Shown here in pieces: positions 25,951-37,294 of a stretch of 64,000 nt of DNA; positions within the stretch are counted from its first letter, which is position 1, and every line of letters starts with the position of its first letter. Where the stretch lies: the NCBI RefSeq assembly GCF_025947345.1, contig NZ_CP110011.1:3348001-3412000 (forward strand). Reading direction: 5' to 3'. This DNA is from Flavobacterium sp. N502536. GTDB taxonomy: Bacteria > Bacteroidota > Bacteroidia > Flavobacteriales > Flavobacteriaceae. The notes under the pieces were generated by a model that saw nothing but the letters and a program-made list of their open reading frames with translations, made no database searches and was not told the origin of the DNA. The position numbers were made by a program, and so were the translations under genes.

Positions 25951-26136
25951 TTACAAATCTGAGAGGATTTGATGAAATTCTTCTTTTGTTTTCCCCAGTT
26001 TTTGCTGAATTCTTCCGTACATTTCGTCTTCTTTTCCTTCAGCAAACATCAAATCATCATCTGTCAGAGTTGCAAATTTTTGCTTCAGTTTTCCTTTTAA
26101 CTCATTCCAATTTCCTTTTATTTCTGTAATATTCAT
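25951..26136 (-). CDS. CsbD-family stress protein
   Basis: A 61-aa protein beginning [20 protein letters not shown], with the family's repeated 'W.e.kGk.kq...ltddDl' and 'eGk.de..Griqqk.G' motifs. CsbD proteins are sigma-B or stress-induced in other bacteria. It is monocistronic with its own terminator and sits next to dps. Confidence 0.92.
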   Translation of the reverse strand: MNITEIKGNWNELKGKLKQKFATLTDDDLMFAEGKEDEMYGRIQQKLGKTKEEFHQILSDL

Positions 26137-26242
26137 GACCTTAAGTTTTAAAGATTAATAGTATTGTAAAGTTGCCAATTAATGGTTGGTTTTCTGTTAC
26201 ATCCATTTAAAGAAGAGTTGTATAATTCACATTTTGAGCTTT

Positions 26243-26716
26243 TTAAGCCTGATAGCGGCGCAAAACCCAGGCCATTTTTTCGTGTTCCTGAAGCAATCCG
26301 GTCACAAAATCGGCCGAACCTGCATCGTTATTCTCCTCTTCAAAAACCGGAATATAGTCCCGAAACTCCGTCACCAGCTGCTCGTGGTTTTCTAAAAGTT
26401 CTTTTAACATTTGTTTCTGTGAAGGGTATTCTTTTGGAGACTCTTTTAGCGTTGAATTCTCGATAAACTCTTTCATTGTTCCAATTGTTTTGTCTCCTAG
26501 CTGACTGATGCGTTCTGCAACTTCATCAATATGGGCTTCGAGAATGCGGTACTGCTCTTCAAATAATTGGTGTAATTCCATAAAACTATTTCCCGAAATA
26601 TTCCAGTGAAATTTTCTGGTTTTCACATAAAGGGTCATTTCATTCGATAAAATCGTGGCTAATAGCGCAGTACTCTTTTTTAAATTTTTTGGTGTTATTC
26701 CAATATGCGGGATCAT
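26243..26716 (-). CDS. dps: Dps ferritin-like DNA protection protein
   Basis: A 157-aa Dps. The intersubunit ferroxidase site is intact: His37 (TRKFHWNISG), His49, Asp64 and Glu68 (HIDEVAERI) with the family spacing of 12, 15 and 4. Dps dodecamers oxidise and store iron and protect DNA during starvation. The stress neighbours (CsbD, katG further on) fit. Confidence 0.93.
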   Translation of the reverse strand: MIPHIGITPKNLKKSTALLATILSNEMTLYVKTRKFHWNISGNSFMELHQLFEEQYRILEAHIDEVAERISQLGDKTIGTMKEFIENSTLKESPKEYPSQKQMLKELLENHEQLVTEFRDYIPVFEEENNDAGSADFVTGLLQEHEKMAWVLRRYQA

Positions 26717-26839
26717 AATTGTCTGATTAAAGGTTGTTTACCAAAAATAGAAAATGAGCCTTCTGATCTTCTTACATAATTTGTTAAAGAAGTTACAGGA
26801 ATTCAATGTTTACTTAACCTGTTTGTGATTCAAATAGTG

Positions 26840-26847
26840 TAGTTTTG
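26840..26847 (+). promoter_or_regulatory. -7 box for the DUF5723/OmpA gene
   Basis: TAGTTTTG fits TAnnTTTG, 34 nt before the ATG at 26881. Confidence 0.5.
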
Positions 26848-26880
26848 CCGCCGAATTTACCCAAACAAAAACAAATTTTA

Positions 26881-29064
26881 ATGAAAAAAACTTTACTCAG
26901 TTTATTACTTATTGCAATTACTTTTTCGGCCAGATCTCAGTCTTATCTGGGATACACGCACGATAATTATGCAGGTGTTCAAAGTGTTCTTTTTAATCCG
27001 GCTTCTATCGCTGATTCCCGTTTTAAAACCGATATTAACCTGTTTTCGATCAGTGGATCGGTATCGAATGATCTTTACGGTGTTCGTCTTTTTGATGTGT
27101 ACAAAAAAGGATATGATTTTGACCGTCAGTCGATCATGACACCGGCTAACGCCAACAATGGTTTGGTTAATTTTGATATCATGGGGCCTTCTTTCATGTT
27201 TAATATTGCTCCAAAACATACGATTGCTGTTTTTACAAGAGCCAGATCTGTTACTAATGCCTATAATGTTAATGGTAGCCTTGTAAATGAAGTGAAAGAT
27301 GGTTTAGATCATGCCAGTAATTTTAATTTTAACTTAGGCAATCCAAACGCAGTTTCTAATTCATGGGGAGAAGTTGGTCTTTCTTATGCTGCAGTTTTAT
27401 GGCAAAATAATCAGCATTTCTTAAAAGGAGGTTTAACTGCAAAGTACCTTCAGGGAGGTGTAAACGGTTATGCTCAGGGCAGAGGAGTAAAAGTGGCGTT
27501 TGTAGAAAACAAAGCTAACCCAAGAGCCAGCACTCTTCTTTCTGAAGGAGAAGTAACGATAGGAGCGAGCCAGGATTTTGAGGCTAATGAAGATTATAAA
27601 TTTGATGCAAATTCAAATGGTTTCGGTTTTGATTTTGGACTTGTTTACGAATGGAGACCGGAGTACGAAAAATACGATCTAAACAAGGCCAAAAGAGCCG
27701 ACAATAACTTTCGTGATTTAAACAAATACAAAGTACGTTTTGGTCTTTCGGTTACTGATATTGGTTCGATTAACTACAGAAATTCAAAATTAGATACCTA
27801 TAATGTTACCGGAGTTGTAACAGAGAAAATGATAAATGATGCTGATAATCTGTATGATTTCCTAAACGAGCATTATACAAAGGTTTCGACTTCTAAGGGA
27901 GTTAAAACAAACTTACCAACGGCTATTCATGCCGATGTAGATTGGAACATGTACAGAAAATTCTACCTGAATTTAAATGGTGACATCAGCATGGTGAGCG
28001 ATTCTAAATTAAACGGAAGCAGTATTGCCAATCGTGTAAGCCTAACGCCTCGTTATGAAAGTAGATGGTTTAGTTTTTATGTACCAATGACCTGGATGGA
28101 ATATAGCGGAATGCAGGTAGGATCAGGGATTCGCTTAGGTGCTTTCTTTGTTGGTTCAGGTTCTGTTATTACCAATTTGGTTTCAAAAGAATCAAAAGCG
28201 GCTGATTTTCACCTTGGTGTAAAATTACCGGTTTACGAGAAGAAATTCAAAGATACAGATGAAGACGGTGTAATCGATAAAGAAGATGCTTGTAGAAAAG
28301 TAGCTGGTCCGGAAGAAAATAAAGGTTGTCCTTGGCCAGACACAGATGGGGATAAAGTTTTTGATAAAGATGATGTTTGTCCGAATGTTGCGGGTCCTGT
28401 TGAAAACAAAGGATGTCCGTGGCCGGATACAGACGGGGATACTTTATTAGACAATGTAGATGCTTGTCCTGCGGTTGCCGGTCCGGTAGAAAATAAAGGA
28501 TGTCCATGGCCTGATACAGACAAAGACGGAATTTTAGACAAAGATGACGCTTGTCCGGAAGCTGCTGGTCCGTTAGAAAATAAAGGATGTCCAATTTTAG
28601 ATGCTGACAAAGATGGAGTTTTAGACAAGGATGATGCTTGCCCATTAGTATATGGTCCTGCAGAAAACAACGGTTGTCCTAAAGTTACCAAAGAAACATT
28701 GGCACAGTTGAAAGTGGAAGCGAAATCTATTTTCTTTACAACCGGAAAAGCAACTTTAAGTGATGCCAGAAAAGGAGAAACTTCAGGCAGATTAGATGCG
28801 ATCAAAGAAATCCTGAAAAACTATCCAAATGCTAAGTTTGCGATTAACGGACACACTGATAACGTAGGGAATCCTAAAACAAATAAGAAATTATCTGAAG
28901 CAAGAGCAAAAGTAGTAATGGAGGCTCTGATTGCAAAAGGAGTAAATCCGACGAACTTAAGTTCACAAGGATTTGGATCTGCAAAACCGGTTCAATCCAA
29001 CAAAACAGCTAAAGGAAGAGCAGAGAACAGAAGAACAGAAATTGTTTATTTAGGCAATTTGTAA
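26881..29064 (+). CDS. DUF5723 and OmpA-domain protein with TSP3 repeats
   Basis: The start at 26881 gives a signal peptide (MKKTLLSLLLIAITFSARSQ); an upstream in-frame Met is not needed. The 727-aa product has a DUF5723 N-domain (from SYLGYTHDNYAGVQSVLFNP, a beta-barrel family in Bacteroidota), five thrombospondin type 3 calcium-binding repeats (units like DTDGDKVFDKDDVCP and NKGCPWP), and a C-terminal OmpA domain that binds peptidoglycan (INGHTDNVGNPKTNKKLSEA, then ENRRTEIVY). It probably links outer membrane and cell wall. Confidence 0.9.
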   Translation: MKKTLLSLLLIAITFSARSQSYLGYTHDNYAGVQSVLFNPASIADSRFKTDINLFSISGSVSNDLYGVRLFDVYKKGYDFDRQSIMTPANANNGLVNFDIMGPSFMFNIAPKHTIAVFTRARSVTNAYNVNGSLVNEVKDGLDHASNFNFNLGNPNAVSNSWGEVGLSYAAVLWQNNQHFLKGGLTAKYLQGGVNGYAQGRGVKVAFVENKANPRASTLLSEGEVTIGASQDFEANEDYKFDANSNGFGFDFGLVYEWRPEYEKYDLNKAKRADNNFRDLNKYKVRFGLSVTDIGSINYRNSKLDTYNVTGVVTEKMINDADNLYDFLNEHYTKVSTSKGVKTNLPTAIHADVDWNMYRKFYLNLNGDISMVSDSKLNGSSIANRVSLTPRYESRWFSFYVPMTWMEYSGMQVGSGIRLGAFFVGSGSVITNLVSKESKAADFHLGVKLPVYEKKFKDTDEDGVIDKEDACRKVAGPEENKGCPWPDTDGDKVFDKDDVCPNVAGPVENKGCPWPDTDGDTLLDNVDACPAVAGPVENKGCPWPDTDKDGILDKDDACPEAAGPLENKGCPILDADKDGVLDKDDACPLVYGPAENNGCPKVTKETLAQLKVEAKSIFFTTGKATLSDARKGETSGRLDAIKEILKNYPNAKFAINGHTDNVGNPKTNKKLSEARAKVVMEALIAKGVNPTNLSSQGFGSAKPVQSNKTAKGRAENRRTEIVYLGNL

Positions 29065-29085
29065 GCTGAAATTGAATATAAAACC

Positions 29086-29118
29086 AAAAAGCCATTCGTA
29101 ATTGAATGGCTTTTTTTA
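29086..29118 (+). terminator. Terminator of the OmpA-domain gene
   Basis: Stem AAAAAGCCATTC / GAATGGCTTTTT with loop GTAATT and a T-run. Confidence 0.85.
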
Positions 29119-29179
29119 TTTTTGTATACTTCTAAAATGGAAGTATTTCTACTGCATTAGAAGAACTAAAAAATCAAGA

Positions 29180-30007
29180 ATGACAACACAACAACTACAC
29201 GAACAAATTCTATTAAAAAAATCATTTTTATGCGTTGGACTGGATCCCGATCTGACCAAAATTCCACCTCATTTATTAGAAACCGAAGATCCTATTTTTG
29301 AATTCAATAAAGCAATAATTGATGCCACTCATGATTTGGCTGTGGGATACAAACCCAACACTGCTTTTTTTGAAGCTTATGGATTAAAAGGATGGCTTTC
29401 GCTTCAGAAAACCATTGAATACATCAACGAGAATTTTCCGGAAATGTTTACCATTGCCGATGCAAAACGCGGTGACATAGGAAATACGTCAAGCATGTAT
29501 GCCAAAGCTTTTTTTGAAGATTTGAATTTTGACAGTGTAACCGTTGCTCCTTATATGGGGAAAGATTCGGTAGAGCCGTTTTTGGCTTTTGAAAATAAAC
29601 ACACCATTATGCTGGCGCTGACTTCAAACGAAGGTGCTTTTGATTTTCAGACGTTAAACGTAAACGGAAAAGAATTATACAAACAAGTTTTAGAAACTTC
29701 CAAGACCTGGAAAAACAGCCACAATCTGATGTACGTAGTAGGCGCTACAAAAGCGGAGTATTTTACTGAAGTCAGAAAAATTGTTCCGGATAACTTTTTG
29801 CTAGTTCCTGGAATTGGCGCTCAGGGTGGAAGCTTGTCTGAAGTTTGCAAATACGGAATGAACGATCAGGTTGGTTTATTGGTCAATTCAGCCAGAGCGA
29901 TTATCTACGCCTCAAAAGGAACTGACTTTGCAGAAAAAGCAAGGGAAGAAGCGCTGAAAGTTCAAAAAGAAATGGAAGAGATTATTACCTCAAAGTTTCA
30001 AGTTTAA
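29180..30007 (+). CDS. pyrF: Orotidine 5'-phosphate decarboxylase
   Basis: A 275-aa class 2 OMP decarboxylase (pyrimidine synthesis, OMP to UMP). The start is at 29180 ([14 protein letters not shown]); an in-frame TTG further up lies in the preceding terminator. Key motifs: [14 protein letters not shown], the catalytic [19 protein letters not shown] region, and [12 protein letters not shown]. The last codons (SKFQV and stop) lie inside a word-repeat (AAAGTTTCAAGTTTAAAG), so the repeat supplies the C-terminal residues and stop. Confidence 0.95.
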   Translation: MTTQQLHEQILLKKSFLCVGLDPDLTKIPPHLLETEDPIFEFNKAIIDATHDLAVGYKPNTAFFEAYGLKGWLSLQKTIEYINENFPEMFTIADAKRGDIGNTSSMYAKAFFEDLNFDSVTVAPYMGKDSVEPFLAFENKHTIMLALTSNEGAFDFQTLNVNGKELYKQVLETSKTWKNSHNLMYVVGATKAEYFTEVRKIVPDNFLLVPGIGAQGGSLSEVCKYGMNDQVGLLVNSARAIIYASKGTDFAEKAREEALKVQKEMEEIITSKFQV

Positions 30008-30163
30008 AGTTTCAAGTTATTTTACTTTGAAAATTTAACCGCGAAGTTCGCAAAGGATTACGCTATGAACGCAAAGTTATTTTTTGCGAACCCTGCGGAA
30101 AATCTTTGCGAACTTTGCGGTTAAAGAACCTGAAACTTGAAACTTCAAACCTGAAACAAAAAA
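29991..30163. repeat. Nested composite inverted repeat
   Basis: Outer arms: AAAGTTTCAAGTT words (29992-30018) versus CCTGAAACTTGAAACTTCAA (30129-30148). Inner arms: AACCGCGAAGTTCGCAAAGG (30038-30057) versus CTTTGCGAACTTTGCGGTTA (30104-30123). The outer arm overlaps the pyrF stop codon. Confidence 0.75.
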
Positions 30164-30166
30164 AGC

Positions 30167-30967
30167 ATGAAACAAATAGTAGACCAGATCGGGACTTTAC
30201 ATACTTTCGAAACCGCCCCAAAACGAATTATCTCGTTGGTTCCTTCTCAGACGGAATTGCTTTACGATTTAGGTTTAGAAGAGAAAATCATCGGAATCAC
30301 CAAGTTTTGTGTGCATCCCTATCATTTTAAATCGACTAAAAAAATGGTGGGAGGAACCAAGAAGATTCATTTTGAAAAGATAAAACTATTGCAGCCCGAT
30401 GTTATCATTTGCAATAAAGAAGAAAACACTCCTGAAATTGTAGCACAGTTAAGCACAATTTGCCCGGTTTGGGTAACCAATATTGTTTCTATTGAAGATA
30501 ATTTCCAAATGATTTCGGATTTTGGCCAGCTCTTCAACTGCAGAACCGAAGCTCAAAAATGGAATAATAAGTTAACCTTCGCTTTAGACGATTTTAAAAA
30601 ATACATTCAGGACATTCCGGAGAAAAAAGCAGCTTACTTTATTTGGAAAAATCCCTATATGGTAGCAGGAAACGATACCTATATTAATGAGTTATTGAAG
30701 CTGAATCATTTTCACAATATTTATGGTGACAAAGGCCGTTATCCTGAAATTGAACTCAAAAAAATGCGTCTGGAAGGCGATCCTGATTTGGTTTTCCTTT
30801 CGTCAGAGCCTTATCCGTTTAAAGAAGAAGATGCCTTTGAGATCGGACGTTTTACACATCACGCCAAAACTATTTTCGTCGATGGCGAAATGTTCTCCTG
30901 GCACGGAAGCCGATTGCTAAAGGCTCTTTCTTATTTTAAAATACTACAGGAAAGGTTGAAGAATTAA
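30167..30967 (+). CDS. BtuF-like helical-backbone metal/corrinoid receptor, no signal peptide
   Basis: A 266-aa protein of the ABC substrate-binding 'helical backbone' class: RIISLVPSQTELLYDLGL, ITKFCVHP, GGTKKIHFEKIKLLQPDVII, and the C-terminal LVFLSSEPYPFKEEDA. This resembles BtuF, the vitamin B12-binding protein. The start at MKQIVDQIGTLHTF leaves no signal peptide or lipobox, so it may be cytosolic or act differently from transport receptors. No ABC permease or ATPase genes adjoin. A B12-dependent mutase lies 9 kb away. Confidence 0.8.
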   Translation: MKQIVDQIGTLHTFETAPKRIISLVPSQTELLYDLGLEEKIIGITKFCVHPYHFKSTKKMVGGTKKIHFEKIKLLQPDVIICNKEENTPEIVAQLSTICPVWVTNIVSIEDNFQMISDFGQLFNCRTEAQKWNNKLTFALDDFKKYIQDIPEKKAAYFIWKNPYMVAGNDTYINELLKLNHFHNIYGDKGRYPEIELKKMRLEGDPDLVFLSSEPYPFKEEDAFEIGRFTHHAKTIFVDGEMFSWHGSRLLKALSYFKILQERLKN

Positions 30968-31200
30968 ATTTCAAAAATCAAATTCCAAATTCCAAGCTTA
31001 CTATAAATTGGAATTTAGCTGAAAAATAAATCCCAAAATTAAAATTCCAAATTCCAGACTTGCTATAAATTTGGAATTTGGAATTTTTTTATTGGAATTT
31101 CGCAAAAAAAAAATAGACCCCAAATACCAGTTCAGCATAAATTGGAATTTGGAATTTTTTTATTGGAATTTAACCAAAAAGTATTGGAATTTCATCAAAA
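30968..31200. repeat. Word-repeat region, CAAATTCCAA / TTGGAATTTG type
   Basis: Starting right after the BtuF-like gene: forward CAAATTCCAAATTCCAAG, then several inverted TTGGAATTTGGAATTTTTTT words. Together they make loosely nested stem-loops. Confidence 0.7.
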
Positions 31201-31204
31201 AAAA

Positions 31205-31231
31205 ATGCCGGCATCTCGAAGACGCCGGCAT
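31205..31231 (-). terminator. Orphan minus-strand terminator
   Basis: Stem ATGCCGGC / GCCGGCAT (31205-31212 / 31224-31231). The T-run is on the minus strand only. No minus-strand ORF precedes it, so it may end a small RNA arising from 31232-31555. Confidence 0.6.
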
Positions 31232-31455
31232 CATTTAACTAACCAAAACCAAAATAATAAATAACCAGTTTATTACACTACAAAGATCCAACTTATATGG
31301 ATGTTTTGCTGTTAAGGTTTTGTTATTACTTTGTTGAACATAAGTTAAGATTTTTTGATTCGCTGTTTTGAGCTTTCTGTAGTGTTAAATAATTTTTGAC
31401 TATTAAAATATAAAAACAATCAATTTTGTTTATTAATATCGCAAAGATAAGTTTG

Positions 31456-31463
31456 TATATTTG
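31456..31463 (+). promoter_or_regulatory. -7 box for katG
   Basis: TATATTTG fits TAnnTTTG, about 93 nt before the katG start. A minus-strand TATCTTTG (31442-31449) lies beside it, so the pair may be divergent promoters. Confidence 0.4.
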
Positions 31464-31519
31464 ATAAAGTGTTAAATATCAATGCGGTGTGGTTTCTTAA
31501 AAAAATTAGCATTTGGTAG

Positions 31520-33760
<2,241 letters not shown>

Positions 33761-33763
33761 TAA

Positions 33764-33918
33764 AAAGGTTCAGAGGCTCAGAGGTTCAAAGGAATAAAGT
33801 TTTTCCTCTAAATAAACAAACCCGACAGGTTTTAAAAACCTGTCGGGTTTACTTTTTAAAAATATACGTTCCAAACTCAGAACCTTTGAACCTTTGCTTC
33901 TTTGCCCCTCTGTTCCTA
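33764..33918. repeat. Word-repeat arms flanking a terminator
   Basis: Left words AAGGTTCAGAGGCTCAGAGG (33765-33784) and right words AACTCAGAACCTTTGAACC (33874-33892) with CTTTGCTTCTTTGCCCCTC surround the terminator between convergent katG and purU. Confidence 0.7.
33818..33850. terminator. Bidirectional terminator katG/purU
   Basis: Stem AAACCCGACAGGTTTT / AAAACCTGTCGGGTTT. Confidence 0.9.
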
Positions 33919-34770
33919 AGAAAAAACAATCGTTTTATTGCTGTAAACCATCGTTTTACGTTCGGCATGTAGTTTTATCGCTCTGGCTAAAACGATACGC
34001 TCTAAATCGCGTCCTTTCATGATAAAATCTTCAACGGAGTGAATGTGTGAAACTCTCGAAATATCCTGTTCGATGATTGGCCCTTCATCCAGTTCTGCTG
34101 TTACGTAATGACTGGTGGCTCCAATAATTTTAACACCGCGTTTAAAAGCCGAATGATAGGGTTTTGCACCCGGAAAGGCCGGTAAAAACGAATGATGAAT
34201 ATTAATGATCTTATTTTCGTAAAGTGAAATCAGTTTAGGCGTGATGATTTGCATATAACGCGCCAAAACAATAAAATTGATCTGATATCTTTTTAAAAGT
34301 TCAATTTGTTTTGCTTCCCCTTCTTCCTTAATGTCTTTTGTAAAAGGCACGCAGTGAAACGGAATATCAAATCGCTCTGCAATCGCTCGTAAATCGTTAT
34401 GATTACTAATGATCAGAGGAATTTCTACATTTAATTCACCTGCGCTGTAGCGTCCAAGGATATCAAACAAACAATGATCGTATTTGGAAACAAAAAGCGC
34501 CATTTTAGGCTTTTGTTCCTGTTTGTACAAATCCCAGGACATATTAAAATCGGCCGCAATCGTTCTGCTAAAATCTTCTTTTATCGATTCGGGACTCACC
34601 TGATTGTTGGTAAGTTCACATTCTAATCGCATAAAAAACACATTTTGTTCTACATCAACATGCTGATCGATATAGATAATATTTCCTTCTACTTTAGCAA
34701 TAAAAGTAGTCACTGCGGCAATGATTCCTTTTTGATCTTTACAGTGAATTAAAATGGTAATTTTTTGCAT
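33916..34770 (-). CDS. purU: Formyltetrahydrofolate deformylase
   Basis: A 284-aa enzyme that hydrolyses 10-formyl-THF to THF and formate. An N-terminal ACT domain (ITILIHCKDQKGIIAAVTTF) precedes the formyltransferase fold with IINIHHSFLPAFPGAKPYHS and the ATSHYVTAELDEGPIIEQD signature (catalytic His and Asp). Full length. Confidence 0.95.
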   Translation of the reverse strand: MQKITILIHCKDQKGIIAAVTTFIAKVEGNIIYIDQHVDVEQNVFFMRLECELTNNQVSPESIKEDFSRTIAADFNMSWDLYKQEQKPKMALFVSKYDHCLFDILGRYSAGELNVEIPLIISNHNDLRAIAERFDIPFHCVPFTKDIKEEGEAKQIELLKRYQINFIVLARYMQIITPKLISLYENKIINIHHSFLPAFPGAKPYHSAFKRGVKIIGATSHYVTAELDEGPIIEQDISRVSHIHSVEDFIMKGRDLERIVLARAIKLHAERKTMVYSNKTIVFS

Positions 34771-34850
34771 TTTGGCTCTTGGTTAATCGGTTAATTGTAT
34801 TTGTTGAACCGTAAATTCGATTAAACAAATAAACAGTTTAATAATAAAAA

Positions 34851-35576
34851 TTATTTTTTATCCTGCATGGCAAATACCTTTTTCAATAAAGGAGATGTTC
34901 TCGCATTGATATTGGTACGGATGTCTTTTTCTTCCACCGCAATCATTTTAAAAACACCTGCTAAAGCCTGATTTGTTGTATAATCCGTTAAATCAGGATT
35001 TACTTTTCGTACTAAAGGGATAGTATTGTATTTCTTGATGATGTTGGTCCAGACCACATCGGCACCTACTTTTTCAAAAGAGGTTTTGATTACCGGATTA
35101 AATTTTCCGTATAAAGCGGTCGTGGTACTGTTTTGTAAATAACTGGTTGCCGCATTTTCATTGCCAAGCAAAATGTTTTTAGCATCGGTAAAGGACATGT
35201 TTTTAACGGCGGAAACAAATATTGGAGTTGCTTCTTTAACGGCATCTTCGGCAGCACGGTTGAGTACTTTGATTCCTTCATCGGCAAGAGAGGACAATCC
35301 GATTTTTCGTAAGGTAGCGTCAACCCTTTGTAATTCTTCCGGCATTAAGATTTTTACAGCTTCATTTTTATAAAAACCATCCTCAGCGGTTAATTTGCTT
35401 ACTTGCTTCGTAATTCCTTTGTTCAGGGCTTCTTTTAATCCCGAAGCGATATCAACACCACTGTTGCCTTTAATTTTTGACGACAGTTGAGATAATTGGT
35501 CTAAGGTTTTTTGTACCTGAGCATAAGAACTAAAAGAAAAGGTAAGGGCAAGTGATAGAATTAAAATCTTTTTCAT
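34851..35576 (-). CDS. DUF4197 secreted protein
   Basis: A 241-aa protein with a signal peptide (to SSYAQ). The motifs GLKEALNKGITKQVSKL, GFYKNEAVKILMPEEL, AAEDAVKEATPIFVSAVKNM and TTALYGKFNPVIKTS define DUF4197, periplasmic helical proteins of unknown function. It lies 80 bp downstream of nothing obvious and is probably monocistronic. Confidence 0.88.
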   Translation of the reverse strand: MKKILILSLALTFSFSSYAQVQKTLDQLSQLSSKIKGNSGVDIASGLKEALNKGITKQVSKLTAEDGFYKNEAVKILMPEELQRVDATLRKIGLSSLADEGIKVLNRAAEDAVKEATPIFVSAVKNMSFTDAKNILLGNENAATSYLQNSTTTALYGKFNPVIKTSFEKVGADVVWTNIIKKYNTIPLVRKVNPDLTDYTTNQALAGVFKMIAVEEKDIRTNINARTSPLLKKVFAMQDKK

Positions 35577-35682
35577 TAAATGAGTTTTATAAGTTTCAAA
35601 AATACTACTTATTCAAAAATAAAGCCACAATTTTATTTCAGGAGGGTAAACAATTTGTTGCATCCTTAACATTGGGTTTTTG

Positions 35683-35782
35683 GAGGTTCTAAGATGCTGA
35701 GGTTCTGAGGGACTAAGCTTTTATTGTTTTCAGAACTTTATTACCTCAGTATCTTAGAACCTTAGTACCTTTTTAAGACAGA
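35683..35782. repeat. Inverted word-repeat pair
   Basis: Left words GGTTCTAAGATGCTGAGGT and TCTGAGGGACTAAG, right words ACCTCAGTATCTTAGAACC and TTAGTACC, i.e. near-complements separated by about 20 bp. Confidence 0.7.
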
Positions 35783-35802
35783 GGAATAAATCGTATAAAT
35801 GT

Positions 35803-35841
35803 AAAAGAGGTTCAATTTTAGCAATTGAACCTCTTTTTATT
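35803..35841. terminator. Terminator before the DUF4197 gene
   Basis: Stem AAAAGAGGTTCAATT / AATTGAACCTCTTTT, symmetrical; probably ends the gene at 35871. Confidence 0.8.
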
Positions 35842-35870
35842 TTTTGTACCGTGTAGTATTAAATGTATTT

Positions 35871-37130
35871 TTATTTTTGAATTACAAATTTACCGTCTTT
35901 CTCACAGTAAACATCATTCGAGCTCGATTCGTATTTTTTGAAACATGAATCTCCAGTTTTTTCTACTAAAATAAAGCTATTGTTGTACGAAATGAATTTT
36001 AACTCAAGGCCTTTATCAGTGGTGATCGTTGTTTTATCATTAACGACAACAAAATCAACTTCTCCATTATCTTTGTACGCCCAAACCTTTGCTTCCGTTG
36101 GATCATTAGATTGCATAATGCCACCCTCTGCGTGATTGGTAAAACGATCGGTTTTTAATTTTCCTGTCAGCTTTTTGTCATTTTGAGACACACTTCCGTT
36201 GATGTAGATAAAGTAAGCAGAATCAAATGTTGGATTTTCCACTTTGGTCGTTAAGTTTTTCTGGTTAACGGTCATTAAACTTGTGATATTTGCTTTAGCA
36301 TCGTCTGGCCATAAACTCATCATACCGGCACCTTGTTTCGCTGTTTCAAGATATTCTAAAGACTTATCAAAATTTAGCAGAAACATTTGTGTCAAAGCTA
36401 AGTTCAGGTAAATTACTTTGTTGTAATCTTTCGGCTTTAATTTTTTGTATTCTTTACCAACATAACTCAAGTAGAATTTTTCTAATTCAGTAAGGTACGA
36501 TTGGTCTAAAGAATTGGCTGCAATTTTGTTTAAAAACTCATCTGTTTTAGTATTAAACTCAACAAGTTCAGGAAACTCCTCCGCTTTCTCAAACAAACCG
36601 TAGTTTAAAGCAAATTCTTTTTCAGTTGCAAGAATGTTATTGTCAGTAAGGTATTTGTATCCAATGTTATTCAAATCACTGGCTAAACTTTGATTTGGTT
36701 TTCCGTTTACATAAGTACCAGAATACATTTTAGCATTTGTACCTTTTTCATATAAGATTTCATTGTTTTTTCCTAAAACTAAATATTTGAAATCCCCATC
36801 TAAAAGGTAAGTACCATTATCAGCTCTTTTGTAAGTAGCGCCTTTGTATCCCATTAAAACGCGAACGTCGGGATTTGTAGTATCTTTTTTAGTGTAATCT
36901 TCAATTGTATTTTTAACAACATTGTGCTCATAAGTTTTTGAATTCTTCTTAGCATAAGTCGCATTCCAGGTGTCATCTCCCTGGATGATAATGTTGTAGG
37001 TTTTAATGTTTTTGAAAGTATCCGATTTTGGGATGGTAATTTTAACTTTTTTCTTGTTGGTGTCTGCTTTCTGAGCATAAGAAGTACCGCTGATTAGGGC
37101 TAGCAGTAAGAACAATGTAATTTTTCTCAT
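35871..37130 (-). CDS. Hypothetical secreted protein, 419 aa
   Basis: Not recognised. Signal peptide to GTSYAQK. The N-terminal half contains an antitoxin-MORN-like run (ADNGTYLLDGDFKYLVLGKN, YEKGTNAKMYSGTYVNGKPN), and the middle is helical with LALTQMFLLNFDKSLEYLETA, like a single TPR. The C-terminal ~120 residues are beta-rich with a lone Cys pair (SCFKKY ... VYCEK). Likely periplasmic; role unknown. Confidence 0.65.
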   Translation of the reverse strand: MRKITLFLLLALISGTSYAQKADTNKKKVKITIPKSDTFKNIKTYNIIIQGDDTWNATYAKKNSKTYEHNVVKNTIEDYTKKDTTNPDVRVLMGYKGATYKRADNGTYLLDGDFKYLVLGKNNEILYEKGTNAKMYSGTYVNGKPNQSLASDLNNIGYKYLTDNNILATEKEFALNYGLFEKAEEFPELVEFNTKTDEFLNKIAANSLDQSYLTELEKFYLSYVGKEYKKLKPKDYNKVIYLNLALTQMFLLNFDKSLEYLETAKQGAGMMSLWPDDAKANITSLMTVNQKNLTTKVENPTFDSAYFIYINGSVSQNDKKLTGKLKTDRFTNHAEGGIMQSNDPTEAKVWAYKDNGEVDFVVVNDKTTITTDKGLELKFISYNNSFILVEKTGDSCFKKYESSSNDVYCEKDGKFVIQK

Positions 37131-37294
37131 AGGTTAATTTTTGCCCAAATATAGGAATATGGACGGGAAGCAAACTACTAAAAAGAATGTTTTTAAAGAG
37201 AAAAAAACCTTGCGGAATAAACGGTATTCCATCAGCTATTTACGCAGATGAATCTTAGAATTAGTATTGAATTTGGTTGGTTTGGAGTGAAATT

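Noticed and set aside
26182..26466. Rightward ORFs opposite dps
   Set aside because: Antisense to a well-supported Dps gene.
28233..28805. Leftward ORFs opposite the TSP3 repeats
   Set aside because: Repetitive antisense of the calcium-binding repeats, not a gene.
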